Assembly: GCA_041666125.1 (NCBI GenBank)
Contig: JBAYHN010000011.1
Location: 1-25,094, forward strand
Source: JBAYHN01 sp041666125
Lineage (GTDB): Bacteria; Patescibacteriota; Gracilibacteria; UBA1369; UM-FILTER-53-11
DNA length: 25,094 bases
Direction: 5' to 3'
Shown here one piece after another: positions 1-8,046 of this stretch. The notes below the pieces were generated by a model. It did no database searches and had not been told where the DNA came from. It saw only the letters and a program-made list of their open reading frames with translations. Every line of letters begins with the position of its first letter. Position 1 is the stretch's first letter. Position numbers and translations under genes: made by a program.

Positions 1-219
1 CATAATTGCGCGGCAAAGTTTTTTGTCGAGTAAGCCCAAATCCATATTTATTTCCGCACTGGCTTCTTTTATTAAGCCAAGAGCTTTTATAAAAACTCGC
101 GGTGCGCGAAGGCCTGTTAGCTGAAAGTTTTTTAGTGCTCTGGTTGTAAATATTCCGTAATAAACGTGTGATGGCACCTGGAGTCTACCAAGCGCATCCT
201 TCTCCAATCTTCCTTTCAT
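1..219 (-). CDS. aspA: Aspartate ammonia-lyase / class II fumarase family, N-terminal part (partial)
   Basis: The reverse strand encodes 73 residues that run off the left edge. The N-terminus reads MKGRLEKDALGRLQVP and is followed by a YYGIFTTRALKNF segment. That matches the conserved opening of aspartases (EKDxLGxxxVPxxxYYGIxTxRAxxNF); fumarases usually have a W in place of the second Y, so aspartase is favoured. Aspartase deaminates aspartate to fumarate and ammonia in the cytoplasm as a homotetramer. The active-site signature (SSxMPxKxN) would lie outside the window. I chose the ATG at 219 because an in-frame stop sits at 241-243 and the only other candidate is a TTG at 228. No Shine-Dalgarno sequence precedes it. 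The gene is divergent from the amidotransferase gene at 301, with 81 bp between the two starts. Confidence 0.8.
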   Translation of the reverse strand, partial: MKGRLEKDALGRLQVPSHVYYGIFTTRALKNFQLTGLRAPRVFIKALGLIKEASAEINMDLGLLDKKLCRAIM

Positions 220-257
220 ATGTTGCAATTTGTAGCAGGTTTAAACCGTGTTTGCAA

Positions 258-286
258 TTGTTTAAGGGCTCTCCGAGGGCTAAAAT
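258..286 (+). promoter_or_regulatory. Candidate sigma-70 promoter for the amidotransferase gene
   Basis: A TTGTTT box at 258-263 is separated by 17 bases from TAAAAT at 281-286. Transcription would start near 293, about 8 bases before the ATG at 301, so the mRNA would be nearly leaderless. This rests on consensus matching alone. Confidence 0.45.
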
Positions 287-300
287 GTCCGCGCCAGACA

Positions 301-913
301 ATGAAAACCCTTATAATAGACAATTACGACTCTTTTACCTATAACCTACCAATACACAGCGGAGCTTGGTGGTAATCCGGTTGTTAAAAAAAATGATGAG
401 ATTTCGCTAAAGCAAATTGAAAAATTAAAGCCGACGCACATAATTATTTCGCCGGGTCCTGGAACGCCGGAGCATAAAAAAGATTTTGGAATTTGTGCTG
501 AGGTTATAAAGTATTTCGCAAATCGCACACCTATTTTGGGTGTCTGTTTGGGCCACCAGGGGATTATTCATGTTTTTGGAGGGAAGATAATAAAAGCTCC
601 AAACCCAATGCATGGCAAAACTAGCAAAATTAAAATTCTCAGTGATGCTCAAATAAAAAAACTCGGCTGTAAATATGAATCGATTTTTAAATCTCTACCG
701 CAAAAAATAGAGGTCATGAGATATCATTCTCTTGTCGGCGACGCAAAAACTTTTCCGCAAGATTTTGTGGTTACCGCGCAAACTTCGGACGGGCTAATTA
801 TGGCTCTGCAAAGCCGAGAGTTGCCAATGTTTGGCATTCAATTTCACCCGGAATCTTTTTGTACGCCGCACGGAAAGAAAATCATCAAAAACTTTCTAGC
901 CATTCGAATTTAA
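301..913 (+). pseudogene. trpG/pabA: Glutamine amidotransferase, anthranilate/aminodeoxychorismate synthase component II, frameshifted
   Basis: The gene starts MKTLIIDNYDSFTYNL, the textbook opening of TrpG/PabA, which releases ammonia from glutamine for anthranilate or p-aminobenzoate synthesis. After the Leu codon at 346-348 the frame breaks and reading on hits a TAA at 373. From 350 onward a different frame continues the family sequence without a stop (QYTAELGGNP) to the TAA at 911-913. A family member would have one more residue, usually Val, at the junction, so two bases are missing (or one is extra). The class I amidotransferase residues are all present downstream: the nucleophile Cys at 545-547 in GVCLGHQ, and His at 845-847 and Glu at 851-853 in FHPES. 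The clean single lesion suggests either a recent pseudogene or an assembly error. No component I gene is in the window, so TrpG and PabA cannot be told apart. The 3' end overlaps the convergent HAD gene by 29 bp. Confidence 0.85.
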
Positions 914-1541
914 CTTCGCTGTAGTCTTTTAGAATTTTGTCCGCGCCCGCGGCCTGCAATTTTTTTGCATCGCTCGTGGTGGTGAATGCAATACATTTCA
1001 TTCCCGCGCTTTTTGCCGCTTCAACTCCAAAATCGGTGTCTTCAAAAACTATGCAGTCGGCAGGCGCAACGCCAAGTCTCTTTGCCGCTTCAATAAAAAT
1101 GTACGGTGCCGGTTTTGGCGCAGCCACTTCTTCCCCAGAAACTATCTCATCAAATTCATCCGAAATGCCAATATTTTTTAGCATTTCGATAATACTTTTC
1201 TTTGAAGAACCGGACGCAATCGCTTTTTTGCCGCCGCGCACATTTATTTCTTTTAAAAATTCAAAAAAACCATTCACTTCTTTAAGTTTCTTCCCTTTTA
1301 AAATTTGCCCAAAATAATCAATTTTTTTATTAACCAAAGCTTTAACATCAAAATCTTTTATGTTGTTTCTTCCCAAAACAGAGCGAATGATATTTGGCGA
1401 TCCCGTACCCACAAAAACGTCGTTAAATTCATCAAAATCCCACTTAATGCCAAAATCGTCGAACAGTTTTTCGTACGCTTCAAAATGCGTAGGATGAGAG
1501 AGCACAATCGTGCCATCCAAATCAAAAATAAAAGCTTTCAT
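885..1541 (-). CDS. HAD-superfamily hydrolase, beta-phosphoglucomutase-like
   Basis: This 218-residue cytoplasmic protein has all four HAD motifs in order. Motif I is DLDGT, with the nucleophile Asp7 and acid/base Asp9. Motif II is SGSS at 110-113. Motif III is Lys143 in APKPAP. Motif IV is VFEDTDFGVEAA around 165-175. The helical cap lies between motifs I and II, which is cap type C1 of the beta-phosphoglucomutase/phosphatase subfamily. The family transfers or hydrolyses phosphate on sugar phosphates and other small metabolites; the substrate cannot be read from sequence. The gene ends in TGA, which shows that TGA is a stop in this genome. It lies 10 bp after the 142-residue membrane-protein gene on the same strand and may be co-transcribed with it. 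No Shine-Dalgarno sequence is visible before the ATG. Confidence 0.9.
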   Translation of the reverse strand: MKAFIFDLDGTIVLSHPTHFEAYEKLFDDFGIKWDFDEFNDVFVGTGSPNIIRSVLGRNNIKDFDVKALVNKKIDYFGQILKGKKLKEVNGFFEFLKEINVRGGKKAIASGSSKKSIIEMLKNIGISDEFDEIVSGEEVAAPKPAPYIFIEAAKRLGVAPADCIVFEDTDFGVEAAKSAGMKCIAFTTTSDAKKLQAAGADKILKDYSEVKFEWLESF

Positions 1542-1551
1542 GTATTAAGTT

Positions 1552-1980
1552 TTAATACACCTTAAGCGCAAGATATCCCAATCCTACCGCGATAAGTACA
1601 AGTACAGAAGCCATTGTATAAACCATTGAATTTTTCTGTACGAACTTAATCATTTGTTTGCGCACAAAGCTTGGAAACCACATCCAAACAACGCCCTCCA
1701 AAAGCATTAAATAGCCCAAAACAGTCATAATGCTGCGGTTGGAACTGAATTTTATTGTCCAGTGTGTATTCAAAATCAAAAATGCGAATGCGAAGAATAA
1801 AACAGATGCAAGTCTAAGAGTTGCATTTCCGGAATTGAAAAAATCTTCAAAAGCTTCCTTGTATTTTTTTACGTTATAAAACGCAGGCAATGCGATAATT
1901 AAACATAGACCTGCAATTCCAAAGGCGATGTGTTGCATTGGAATTCCCTGGATAAAATTTGTTGCTAGAAGTGTAGGCAT
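1552..1980 (-). CDS. Small integral membrane protein, unassigned (weak DUF2065/YjeT resemblance)
   Basis: The product is 142 residues with about four hydrophobic segments, near 17-35, 55-73, 83-103 and 120-140, separated by short basic loops. The part around GYLMLLEGVVWMWFPSFVRK resembles the pattern of the small DUF2065 (YjeT-type) membrane proteins, in which a helix with LxEG is followed by a P and basic residues. That is a weak resemblance and not a family call. A second Met at residue 15 could be the true start. Nothing in the sequence points to a substrate or partner. It is the upstream gene of a pair with the HAD hydrolase (10 bp apart). Confidence 0.65.
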   Translation of the reverse strand: MPTLLATNFIQGIPMQHIAFGIAGLCLIIALPAFYNVKKYKEAFEDFFNSGNATLRLASVLFFAFAFLILNTHWTIKFSSNRSIMTVLGYLMLLEGVVWMWFPSFVRKQMIKFVQKNSMVYTMASVLVLIAVGLGYLALKVY

Positions 1981-2044
1981 ATAGAGAAAATAAGATTAAA
2001 AAATATAGCCACAGGTATTGTAAAGTGTGTTAGGATAATTGTAA

Positions 2045-2677
2045 ATGATCTTAACTCATTTTTTTGGGGCGGTGCTTGGGCTTAAATTGTTGGATTTTGA
2101 TTATAATATTTTTAAAATTCTAAATGGATTTGCGGGGCAGTCTCATTCATTGGATGTTTTTTTTGTGATTGTTGCAGAGGGAATTTTATATCTGATTTTT
2201 GCAGGAATTGCGATATTTATTTTGATGGACAAGAAAAACAAGGAACGCAAAATTATCGCGCTTCAGGCTCTTTTTGCCGCGCTAATTAGCAGGGTTGTTT
2301 TTATTGAACTGATTAGGGTGTTTTTCTTTAGACTTAGGCCTTTTGTTGCAGGTGTTGTTACCCAGCTCGTTTATCATAATCCGCTGGAAGCCTCTTTCCC
2401 TTCGGGGCATGCTGCGGCAATGTTTGCCATGGCATTTACGATTTGTTTTGTAAGTCGGAAATGGGGAGTTTTTTTCTTAATTTTGGCGCTAATAAGTTCA
2501 GTTTGTCGCGTGATAGTTGGAGTCCATTATCCTATGGATATCGTAGGTGGGTTTTTGGTAGGGATCTTATCTGTATTGGCGGCTAAGATGGTTTTTGATC
2601 TGTGGGTAAGGAAGAGGTTGGCCGGCCCCTCCTGGGCACGGCACTCACCCTTAGGCTTGCTAAAAAAGCGAAAATAA
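2045..2677 (+). CDS. PAP2-family membrane phosphatase (possible undecaprenyl-diphosphatase, BcrC-like)
   Basis: The 210-residue product has about six hydrophobic segments and the three PAP2 phosphatase motifs. Motif 1 is R91-x6-R98-P99, with Arg in place of the usual Lys. Motif 2 is PSGH at 119-122. Motif 3 is C154-R155-x5-H161-x3-D165, with Cys where Ser is common. His122 and His161 would be the acid and the nucleophile. Such enzymes dephosphorylate undecaprenyl diphosphate or other lipid phosphates on the outer face of the membrane, so this one may back up UppP at 13816. The last 20 or so residues (GPSWARHSPLGLLKKRK) look unlike the rest and are encoded by a motif repeated at 20880-20913, which suggests that the original C-terminus was replaced or extended. 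The promoter of the next gene overlaps the 3' end. Confidence 0.88.
   Translation: MILTHFFGAVLGLKLLDFDYNIFKILNGFAGQSHSLDVFFVIVAEGILYLIFAGIAIFILMDKKNKERKIIALQALFAALISRVVFIELIRVFFFRLRPFVAGVVTQLVYHNPLEASFPSGHAAAMFAMAFTICFVSRKWGVFFLILALISSVCRVIVGVHYPMDIVGGFLVGILSVLAAKMVFDLWVRKRLAGPSWARHSPLGLLKKRK
2636..2659 (+). repeat. Copy 1 of a shared 24-bp GC-rich motif
   Basis: The first 11 bases (GCACGGCACTC) and the last 12 (CCCTTAGGCTTG) are identical to the two halves of the element at 20880-20913. There they are separated by 11 bases instead of one. Both copies lie directly before a transcription unit on the plus strand. Here the motif codes the odd C-terminal tail of the PAP2 protein and runs into the -35 box of the next promoter. 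Confidence 0.6.
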
Positions 2678-2685
2678 GGTATAAT
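2657..2685 (+). promoter_or_regulatory. Strong sigma-70-type promoter of the giant-protein gene
   Basis: TTGCTA at 2657-2662 and a perfect TATAAT at 2680-2685 are separated by 17 bases. Transcription would start near 2692 and leave a 34-base AT-rich leader before the ATG at 2726. The promoter starts inside the 3' end of the PAP2 gene. Confidence 0.7.
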
Positions 2686-2725
2686 TTTACAATAAATTTA
2701 AAACAAAAACTTAAACAAAATTTAT

Positions 2726-5700
2726 ATGAAAAAAATGCTTTTAGGTGTTTTGAAGTATATTGCGTTTGGAAATTCCAATACGCTTATGCCTTCCAGGTTG
2801 GTTTATGATGTTGGAGCTGAATTTGGCCAAGGCGCACAACGCTGGGGCAAGCCCGATCGTAAAGATTATGTGTCATTGTCTGGCAGGGATCCTCATCTGG
2901 AGCCAAAAGAGAAAGGGCCGGTGAAGTGTGAAATCGTTCCTTCTGATGTAACCAAGGAAGATCTAAGAAAACTAAAAGCTGAAGTTGAAGCAAAAAAGAT
3001 ACCAAAAGAACCTGGAAAATATAATTTTGCAGAAACGAAGGTAGAGGCGAGCGATACGCTTGAATCTATAGTTGGAAGAATTTTTAACAAGGTTGGCGCT
3101 CCCGTACCGGTGGGTACACTTGAGCGTATTCGACTTGCTTCGGGCTCATATAAAGGCGAACCTGGCGCCGTTAAGGCCGAAAATTGGGAAGTTAAAGATG
3201 GAGTTTTGATCTATAAAGCAAAAATAAATGGAACGATGCAGAATGTTTATTCCATTAATTTGCTTCCATGGAAAGTTTTGGCGGAATCTGGCGAAGTGGC
3301 GGAAAAAATGGAGAATCCTTATGATCTTGGCAAGTATGAGGGCGGGCGTAAAGCTCCCGGAGACAGAAGTGTTTATAAAATTGAAGGTGGCGTTGATGCG
3401 ACTGCGCACACAAATGTTTTGAGAAAGGCTCAGTGGTATGAAGAAAAAGTAAATGCCGCAAAGGCTCTTTTGAAAATTTATGATGATGTTTCTCGCACTC
3501 GTTTTGATGCGGCAACAAAGGTTTTGATCGGTTCAAAGGAAGCTTTGCTTCGCGATTTGGCAGGTCAAACCGATTTTACTCCCGTTAAATTCAGAAGTAA
3601 TTTTGAGAAAAAACATCCCGGAGAAGTGTTGGGAAAAAATGGTGCTTATAATCTAGTTCTCGCATTTCAAAGAATTCAAGATATTTACAATGGCGACAGC
3701 GAGAAACTTTTTAATGATAAATGTGAACTTGCGCTTACTATCGGCGCAAAAGTGGATTTGCAGGCGGAAAGATTTGCCAGAGCGCAGATTGCGAAATCGG
3801 CAGAAGGGGAAGATGAGCCGGCAATTATTTGTCCTCCGGACCAAGTTCCTGGACCAACGCCAACGCCGACGCCAACGCCAACGCCAACGCCAACGCCAAC
3901 CCCAACCCCAACCCCAACCCCAACCCCAACACCGACGCCTACACCTGGACCAGTTCCACCTATAGAGCCGTTAAAGTCGGGTGCAAATGGCGGAGCAGGT
4001 GATCGCTATTTAAAAGTCGATGTAAAACAGAGTGATTTGGTGCCAACGGCAGAACAATTTAATGAGAAACTGACTCCGGAAATAGCATCTAAAATGCTTA
4101 TTCAAACATATCAAGTTAATGGCATAAATGCTTTCGTTGCCGGTCTTAATAAAATAAAAGATAAAGATCCAGCAAAAGCTACAGAGACGTTTGATTTGGT
4201 TTTTCAGTCATTGAATGCAACAGACAGAGGGGCTGCATTAAGGCTCATGGGAGATATTTTAAAGGGAGAGAATGTGCCGGCTCAATTAAAGGCCGCTTTT
4301 GATCAAAGTATTAAGGACGCAATTGCCGCAGAACCGGTATTGGCAAATCGTCAGGTTTTTGAATTGATGGGCATTTTGCACACGATTCAATATGACGTTG
4401 AGCATCCGACAGAAAATAAAAGACAGCAAGAAGAAGGTACAACAAATGTGATGAGAGACATTGTCGCAAAGCTTACTGCGATTGACGCATCTCAGTTGAC
4501 CGGTGAATGTAAGGAGTTTTATGAAACAACTAAGCTTTCTCTGGAAACAAATATGCGTAAGAGTATGTCTCTGGATATTTTGGAGACGACTCACAATAGT
4601 TTGCAGGATAGCCTAAGAGATTTAACTAAAACGGACACTACTTTTGTTAACAGTCTTGAAGAATTGAAGGGGATGAAGCCAGAAGAAGTTCGCGCTGCAC
4701 TTCGCAATGAAGGTGTGACAAATTTATTGGATACGGATGCTGAAATTTATTTGGCTGCAAGCCATGTAATGGAAGCGATGCGTCTATATGTAACTTATTT
4801 ATATCCGCAGGAAATTCAAAAAGGGACGGTTATAAAAAATCCACTTAAATGGGCACTTGAAGAAGTGAAAAAGGGAACCGTGATAAATTTGCCGGCAGGA
4901 TTTGTGCCGGAAGATTATGATGTAATAACTGATGCCTATAAAGGACAATCAACAAAAATAGCTGGGAATTCAATTGATGTTAAAGGTTTGTTTATTGATC
5001 AAGAGGCGGAATTGCGTTTGTTTGATGAATATCAGACAGGGGAAGAGAGAATTGGTGAAACTTCCATATGGAATAATGCGCCGTTAAATTGGAAAGAAGG
5101 TGCAAAGACTGGGGCAATTGGGATGGGAGTCACAACTGGTGGCATAGGAGCTATTCCTGGTGCGCTTAGTGGTGCCATGTATGGCGGAATTTCACAATTA
5201 ACCGGTATTGGTGAAAAATTAAAAGTAGATCAGGCTGCATTTATGTCCGGTGATGTGAGCATGATGGAAGCGGCAGATAAACTTGTTACGGCAGATTTGC
5301 CAAAAATGATGGGTGAAAATGGCGATTTTGGAGCTGTTGAACAGCTGGAAATTGCAAAGATCATGCATTTGCGAAGGACAAAACATTATGATGAGGCACG
5401 GGCGCTTGCGGCTCGGTTTATTGCGGATAAGATTCCACAGCCGACTGATCAAGAATTGGATGCCAAGGCAGTGGAAGTTGGAAAAGATTACGAAACAAAA
5501 GTGCGGGCACAAATAAAAATGTCGATGGAAAAAGATCCGCGATTTGTTGGTCAGCCGTATGCAGTTGTTCAAGATGCGATCAATAAGGCAATGACAGAGG
5601 TAATTAAAGACAGGGCATATTTGACATTAATTGGTGAACGCGCTGCGACAATGGATCAAAGCAAATTAACTGATTTCGAGAAACAGGCACTTCATGTTTT

Positions 5701-7948
5701 AAATGTTATTAATGGTAACGCCGGTGTTCCAGTAAGCGATGAAACTGCGGCTGTAATTATTGATGTTTCTAAAGTGGTTGTGGAAATAGTTGCCATTGAA
5801 CTTATTACGGCTGGTGCGGGAAGTCTAATTGCCGGAGCTGTTGGTGGTGGGGCTGCCGTTGGAGCTGCGGGCGCCGGAACAATAACTGTTGCTCAGGCTG
5901 GCGGTGCTGGTTTAGCGCTTGGACGTACAGCGAGGGCAACGCATGGTTTGCTCACAGCTGGTGAAACGCTTGCAACTGGCGCTGGTAGGATGGGTAGATT
6001 AACGAGAATTCTTGCAAGGAATAGGTTGGTGGCCACACCAACCAGATGGATAGCGCGCGGCGAAACTGTGGGAGCGCGTGCAACCGGCAAACTTGTTCAT
6101 GCGGCAGCTTTTGTGGAAGGCCAACAATTAATGCATGGTAGAACAATGCAAGTTATTGACGATCCATTGGGTTCTGCTTATTCAATTGTAATGACTGCCG
6201 GAACAATGTGGGCACTTGGAGCAAGTCAAAGATTTATGAGAGGACAAATGGGAGGGTTGCCTACGCCAGGAATGGTCAAAGCTCCCGGTGTTGCAGTTGC
6301 GGAAGGTGCTGTGTCTTCGGGAAGGGCTATGCCTTTAGGCATAGGTGTTGCTAGTAGATTTGTTGGAACTAATTTGGGAAGACTGCCGGCGCCTGCTAGA
6401 GCCGTTGTAGAAATGAGTGCGGAATTTTCGGCATTGCATTTTGGCGTTGGTAAAGCGGAAAAATGGGCTTCGGTTGCTACTGGCCAAATAAGCCAAGACC
6501 AAATGGACGCAATGGAAGATCCGGTATGGTGGCACAGTGCCATGCATGATGCAGGCATCGTGCTTGGACTTAGAACTTGGGGTATTGCGAAAGAGAAAAT
6601 TATTGATAGGCCAGTTATCAAGACAGAACCAGTTAAGACAGAACCGGTTAAGCCGGAGCCAGCACCAGAAGGACGATTACAGGGGCCAACTCAAGCTCAT
6701 GATGTTGATATTGCTGCAAACCAAGTTGCTAAAGGTCGCGATGCTTTGGGGGAATCAAATCAAGTTCCTGCCGACACGGCGACTATAAAACTAGGTAGTA
6801 AAGAAGTACCAATAAAAGAGGCTCTGGATATGGTTGCAGAACGTAGATCCGAAGGAGGTGCTGTGAAAGATGTAACTTATAGACAATTATATGAAGAAGC
6901 CATAAGAGATATTCCAGATGCTACTCCACGCAAAGCCAGAATGGCCGAACTTGATCGTATGGTTGCGTCGAGAACAATTGTTTTGCACGGCGGTTTTGTT
7001 ATTCCAGTTGGATATCCGGAATATCCAGCAAAGGATCAGGCAGATCAAGCAGTAGCCGGTTTGGAAAAAGATTTACCAGGTAGAACTTTTACCGCAATAG
7101 ATAAAGGTGATGGTGGTAAATGGGTAGTTGTTGAGACTACTGGTGGAGTAACAGGTCCGGCCCCAACTGGACCTTTAGGTTCAACAATAATGCCAAAATA
7201 TGAATCGCCAATGCCAAAAACTCCAACGACTCTTGGTAAACCTGGTGGTGAGTTATACTCGGCAAAGCCAAAAGGGCCGGAAGTTAGAACCGAAAATTTA
7301 CCAACGCCAGCTCTTGCAAGAGCCGAAGTCATAACATCTAAAGATGCTGATTTTGTGGCTAAAACAAAAGTAATGCTGGATACGGCAAAGCCAAACGAAC
7401 CGATTTTGCTTGGCACACAAACTACTGGAAATCATTTGACGGCAATAAGAGGCGCTGATGGAAAATTCACCCTCATTGAATCCAATGGTAAACGAGTAAT
7501 TCGCACTATTCCGGATGTGAAAATTGATGTGGAAGCTATCCCTGGCGGTACAGGTGCTCGCGTTAAATGGGAAGGTGGAGAATATGTCGCTCAAGAAACA
7601 TTCCCAGTTTTAATGCCAAAGGTTTCACCGGATACTGTGTTGGATTTTTCTAAAGTTGCCGAGAAACCTGATTCAGCCAGATTCACATTAAATGATTCCG
7701 GAATGGGCGTTAGATTTGGAACAGAGTCTCCTGGAAATCATGTTGATTTAATACGTTTGAATTCCGATACATGGGTAGCTCGTCGCACAAATGATGGAGT
7801 GGATCAGCCACAAGAAGTTGTTCGCAATGTTAATTTAACAGGAAATAATCTTGCCGGCACGAATGTGGATGGTTCGCCGTGGAGCTATTCAAATGCTCGT
7901 GAATTTGCCGCACTAACTTCGGTGGAAGGCGGAAACGTACATCAATAA
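2726..7948 (+). CDS. Giant multidomain protein of unknown function with (Pro-Thr)15 linker
   Basis: I do not recognise this 1740-residue protein. It has no convincing signal peptide, although MKKMLLGVLKYIAFG is mildly hydrophobic. Residues 1-376 form a mixed alpha/beta region. Residues 377-407 are (PT)15P. Residues about 410-780 are mostly helical. A Gly-rich segment at about 790-810 and a hydrophobic Gly/Ala-rich stretch at about 1008-1066 could insert in or pack against a membrane. A PVKTEPVKTEP linker follows at about 1297-1312. The C-terminus has three spaced repeats centred on G1452 (GRTFTAIDKGDGGKW), G1563 (GTQTTGNHLTAIR) and G1665 (GTESPGNHVDLIR), the last two 102 residues apart. The gene is transcribed alone from a strong promoter and ends at a strong terminator. 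A surface-associated or scaffold role is possible but is inference. The start has no Shine-Dalgarno sequence; residue 4 is a second possible Met. Confidence 0.85.
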   Translation: MKKMLLGVLKYIAFGNSNTLMPSRLVYDVGAEFGQGAQRWGKPDRKDYVSLSGRDPHLEPKEKGPVKCEIVPSDVTKEDLRKLKAEVEAKKIPKEPGKYNFAETKVEASDTLESIVGRIFNKVGAPVPVGTLERIRLASGSYKGEPGAVKAENWEVKDGVLIYKAKINGTMQNVYSINLLPWKVLAESGEVAEKMENPYDLGKYEGGRKAPGDRSVYKIEGGVDATAHTNVLRKAQWYEEKVNAAKALLKIYDDVSRTRFDAATKVLIGSKEALLRDLAGQTDFTPVKFRSNFEKKHPGEVLGKNGAYNLVLAFQRIQDIYNGDSEKLFNDKCELALTIGAKVDLQAERFARAQIAKSAEGEDEPAIICPPDQVPGPTPTPTPTPTPTPTPTPTPTPTPTPTPTPTPGPVPPIEPLKSGANGGAGDRYLKVDVKQSDLVPTAEQFNEKLTPEIASKMLIQTYQVNGINAFVAGLNKIKDKDPAKATETFDLVFQSLNATDRGAALRLMGDILKGENVPAQLKAAFDQSIKDAIAAEPVLANRQVFELMGILHTIQYDVEHPTENKRQQEEGTTNVMRDIVAKLTAIDASQLTGECKEFYETTKLSLETNMRKSMSLDILETTHNSLQDSLRDLTKTDTTFVNSLEELKGMKPEEVRAALRNEGVTNLLDTDAEIYLAASHVMEAMRLYVTYLYPQEIQKGTVIKNPLKWALEEVKKGTVINLPAGFVPEDYDVITDAYKGQSTKIAGNSIDVKGLFIDQEAELRLFDEYQTGEERIGETSIWNNAPLNWKEGAKTGAIGMGVTTGGIGAIPGALSGAMYGGISQLTGIGEKLKVDQAAFMSGDVSMMEAADKLVTADLPKMMGENGDFGAVEQLEIAKIMHLRRTKHYDEARALAARFIADKIPQPTDQELDAKAVEVGKDYETKVRAQIKMSMEKDPRFVGQPYAVVQDAINKAMTEVIKDRAYLTLIGERAATMDQSKLTDFEKQALHVLNVINGNAGVPVSDETAAVIIDVSKVVVEIVAIELITAGAGSLIAGAVGGGAAVGAAGAGTITVAQAGGAGLALGRTARATHGLLTAGETLATGAGRMGRLTRILARNRLVATPTRWIARGETVGARATGKLVHAAAFVEGQQLMHGRTMQVIDDPLGSAYSIVMTAGTMWALGASQRFMRGQMGGLPTPGMVKAPGVAVAEGAVSSGRAMPLGIGVASRFVGTNLGRLPAPARAVVEMSAEFSALHFGVGKAEKWASVATGQISQDQMDAMEDPVWWHSAMHDAGIVLGLRTWGIAKEKIIDRPVIKTEPVKTEPVKPEPAPEGRLQGPTQAHDVDIAANQVAKGRDALGESNQVPADTATIKLGSKEVPIKEALDMVAERRSEGGAVKDVTYRQLYEEAIRDIPDATPRKARMAELDRMVASRTIVLHGGFVIPVGYPEYPAKDQADQAVAGLEKDLPGRTFTAIDKGDGGKWVVVETTGGVTGPAPTGPLGSTIMPKYESPMPKTPTTLGKPGGELYSAKPKGPEVRTENLPTPALARAEVITSKDADFVAKTKVMLDTAKPNEPILLGTQTTGNHLTAIRGADGKFTLIESNGKRVIRTIPDVKIDVEAIPGGTGARVKWEGGEYVAQETFPVLMPKVSPDTVLDFSKVAEKPDSARFTLNDSGMGVRFGTESPGNHVDLIRLNSDTWVARRTNDGVDQPQEVVRNVNLTGNNLAGTNVDGSPWSYSNAREFAALTSVEGGNVHQ
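3854..3946 (+). repeat. Hexanucleotide tandem repeat encoding a (Pro-Thr)15 linker
   Basis: The repeat has two homogeneous blocks. The first is mostly CCAACG units and the second mostly CCAACC units, with a mixed end (ACA, CCG, CCT codons). Block-wise homogeneity is typical of expansion by replication slippage. Because the unit is two codons, gain or loss of whole units keeps the frame and changes only the linker length. Confidence 0.9.
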
Positions 7949-7973
7949 TTCCATGTTTTATAAAAAAGTTGAT

Positions 7974-8001
7974 AAGCCCTCCGTGCAAACGGGGGGCTTT
8001 T
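7974..8001 (+). terminator. Rho-independent terminator after the giant-protein gene
   Basis: A 10-bp stem with one G-T wobble (AAGCCCTCCG paired with CGGGGGGCTT) closes a six-base loop and is followed by T residues. It lies 26 bp after the stop codon at 7948. It also separates this unit from the convergent MFS gene. Confidence 0.85.
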
Positions 8002-8046
8002 GTATTTAAGTCAAAAATTTTGCAGACTATTTTTTTTGCGGAGTTT

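Noticed and set aside
3854..3946. CRISPR-like periodicity
   Set aside because: The unit is 6 bp without spacers and encodes an in-frame Pro-Thr linker.
5219..5572. Open frame of 117 codons on the minus strand, and several similar ones within 2726-7948
   Set aside because: They are rich in Cys, His and Phe, overlap a well-supported gene, and look like shadow frames.
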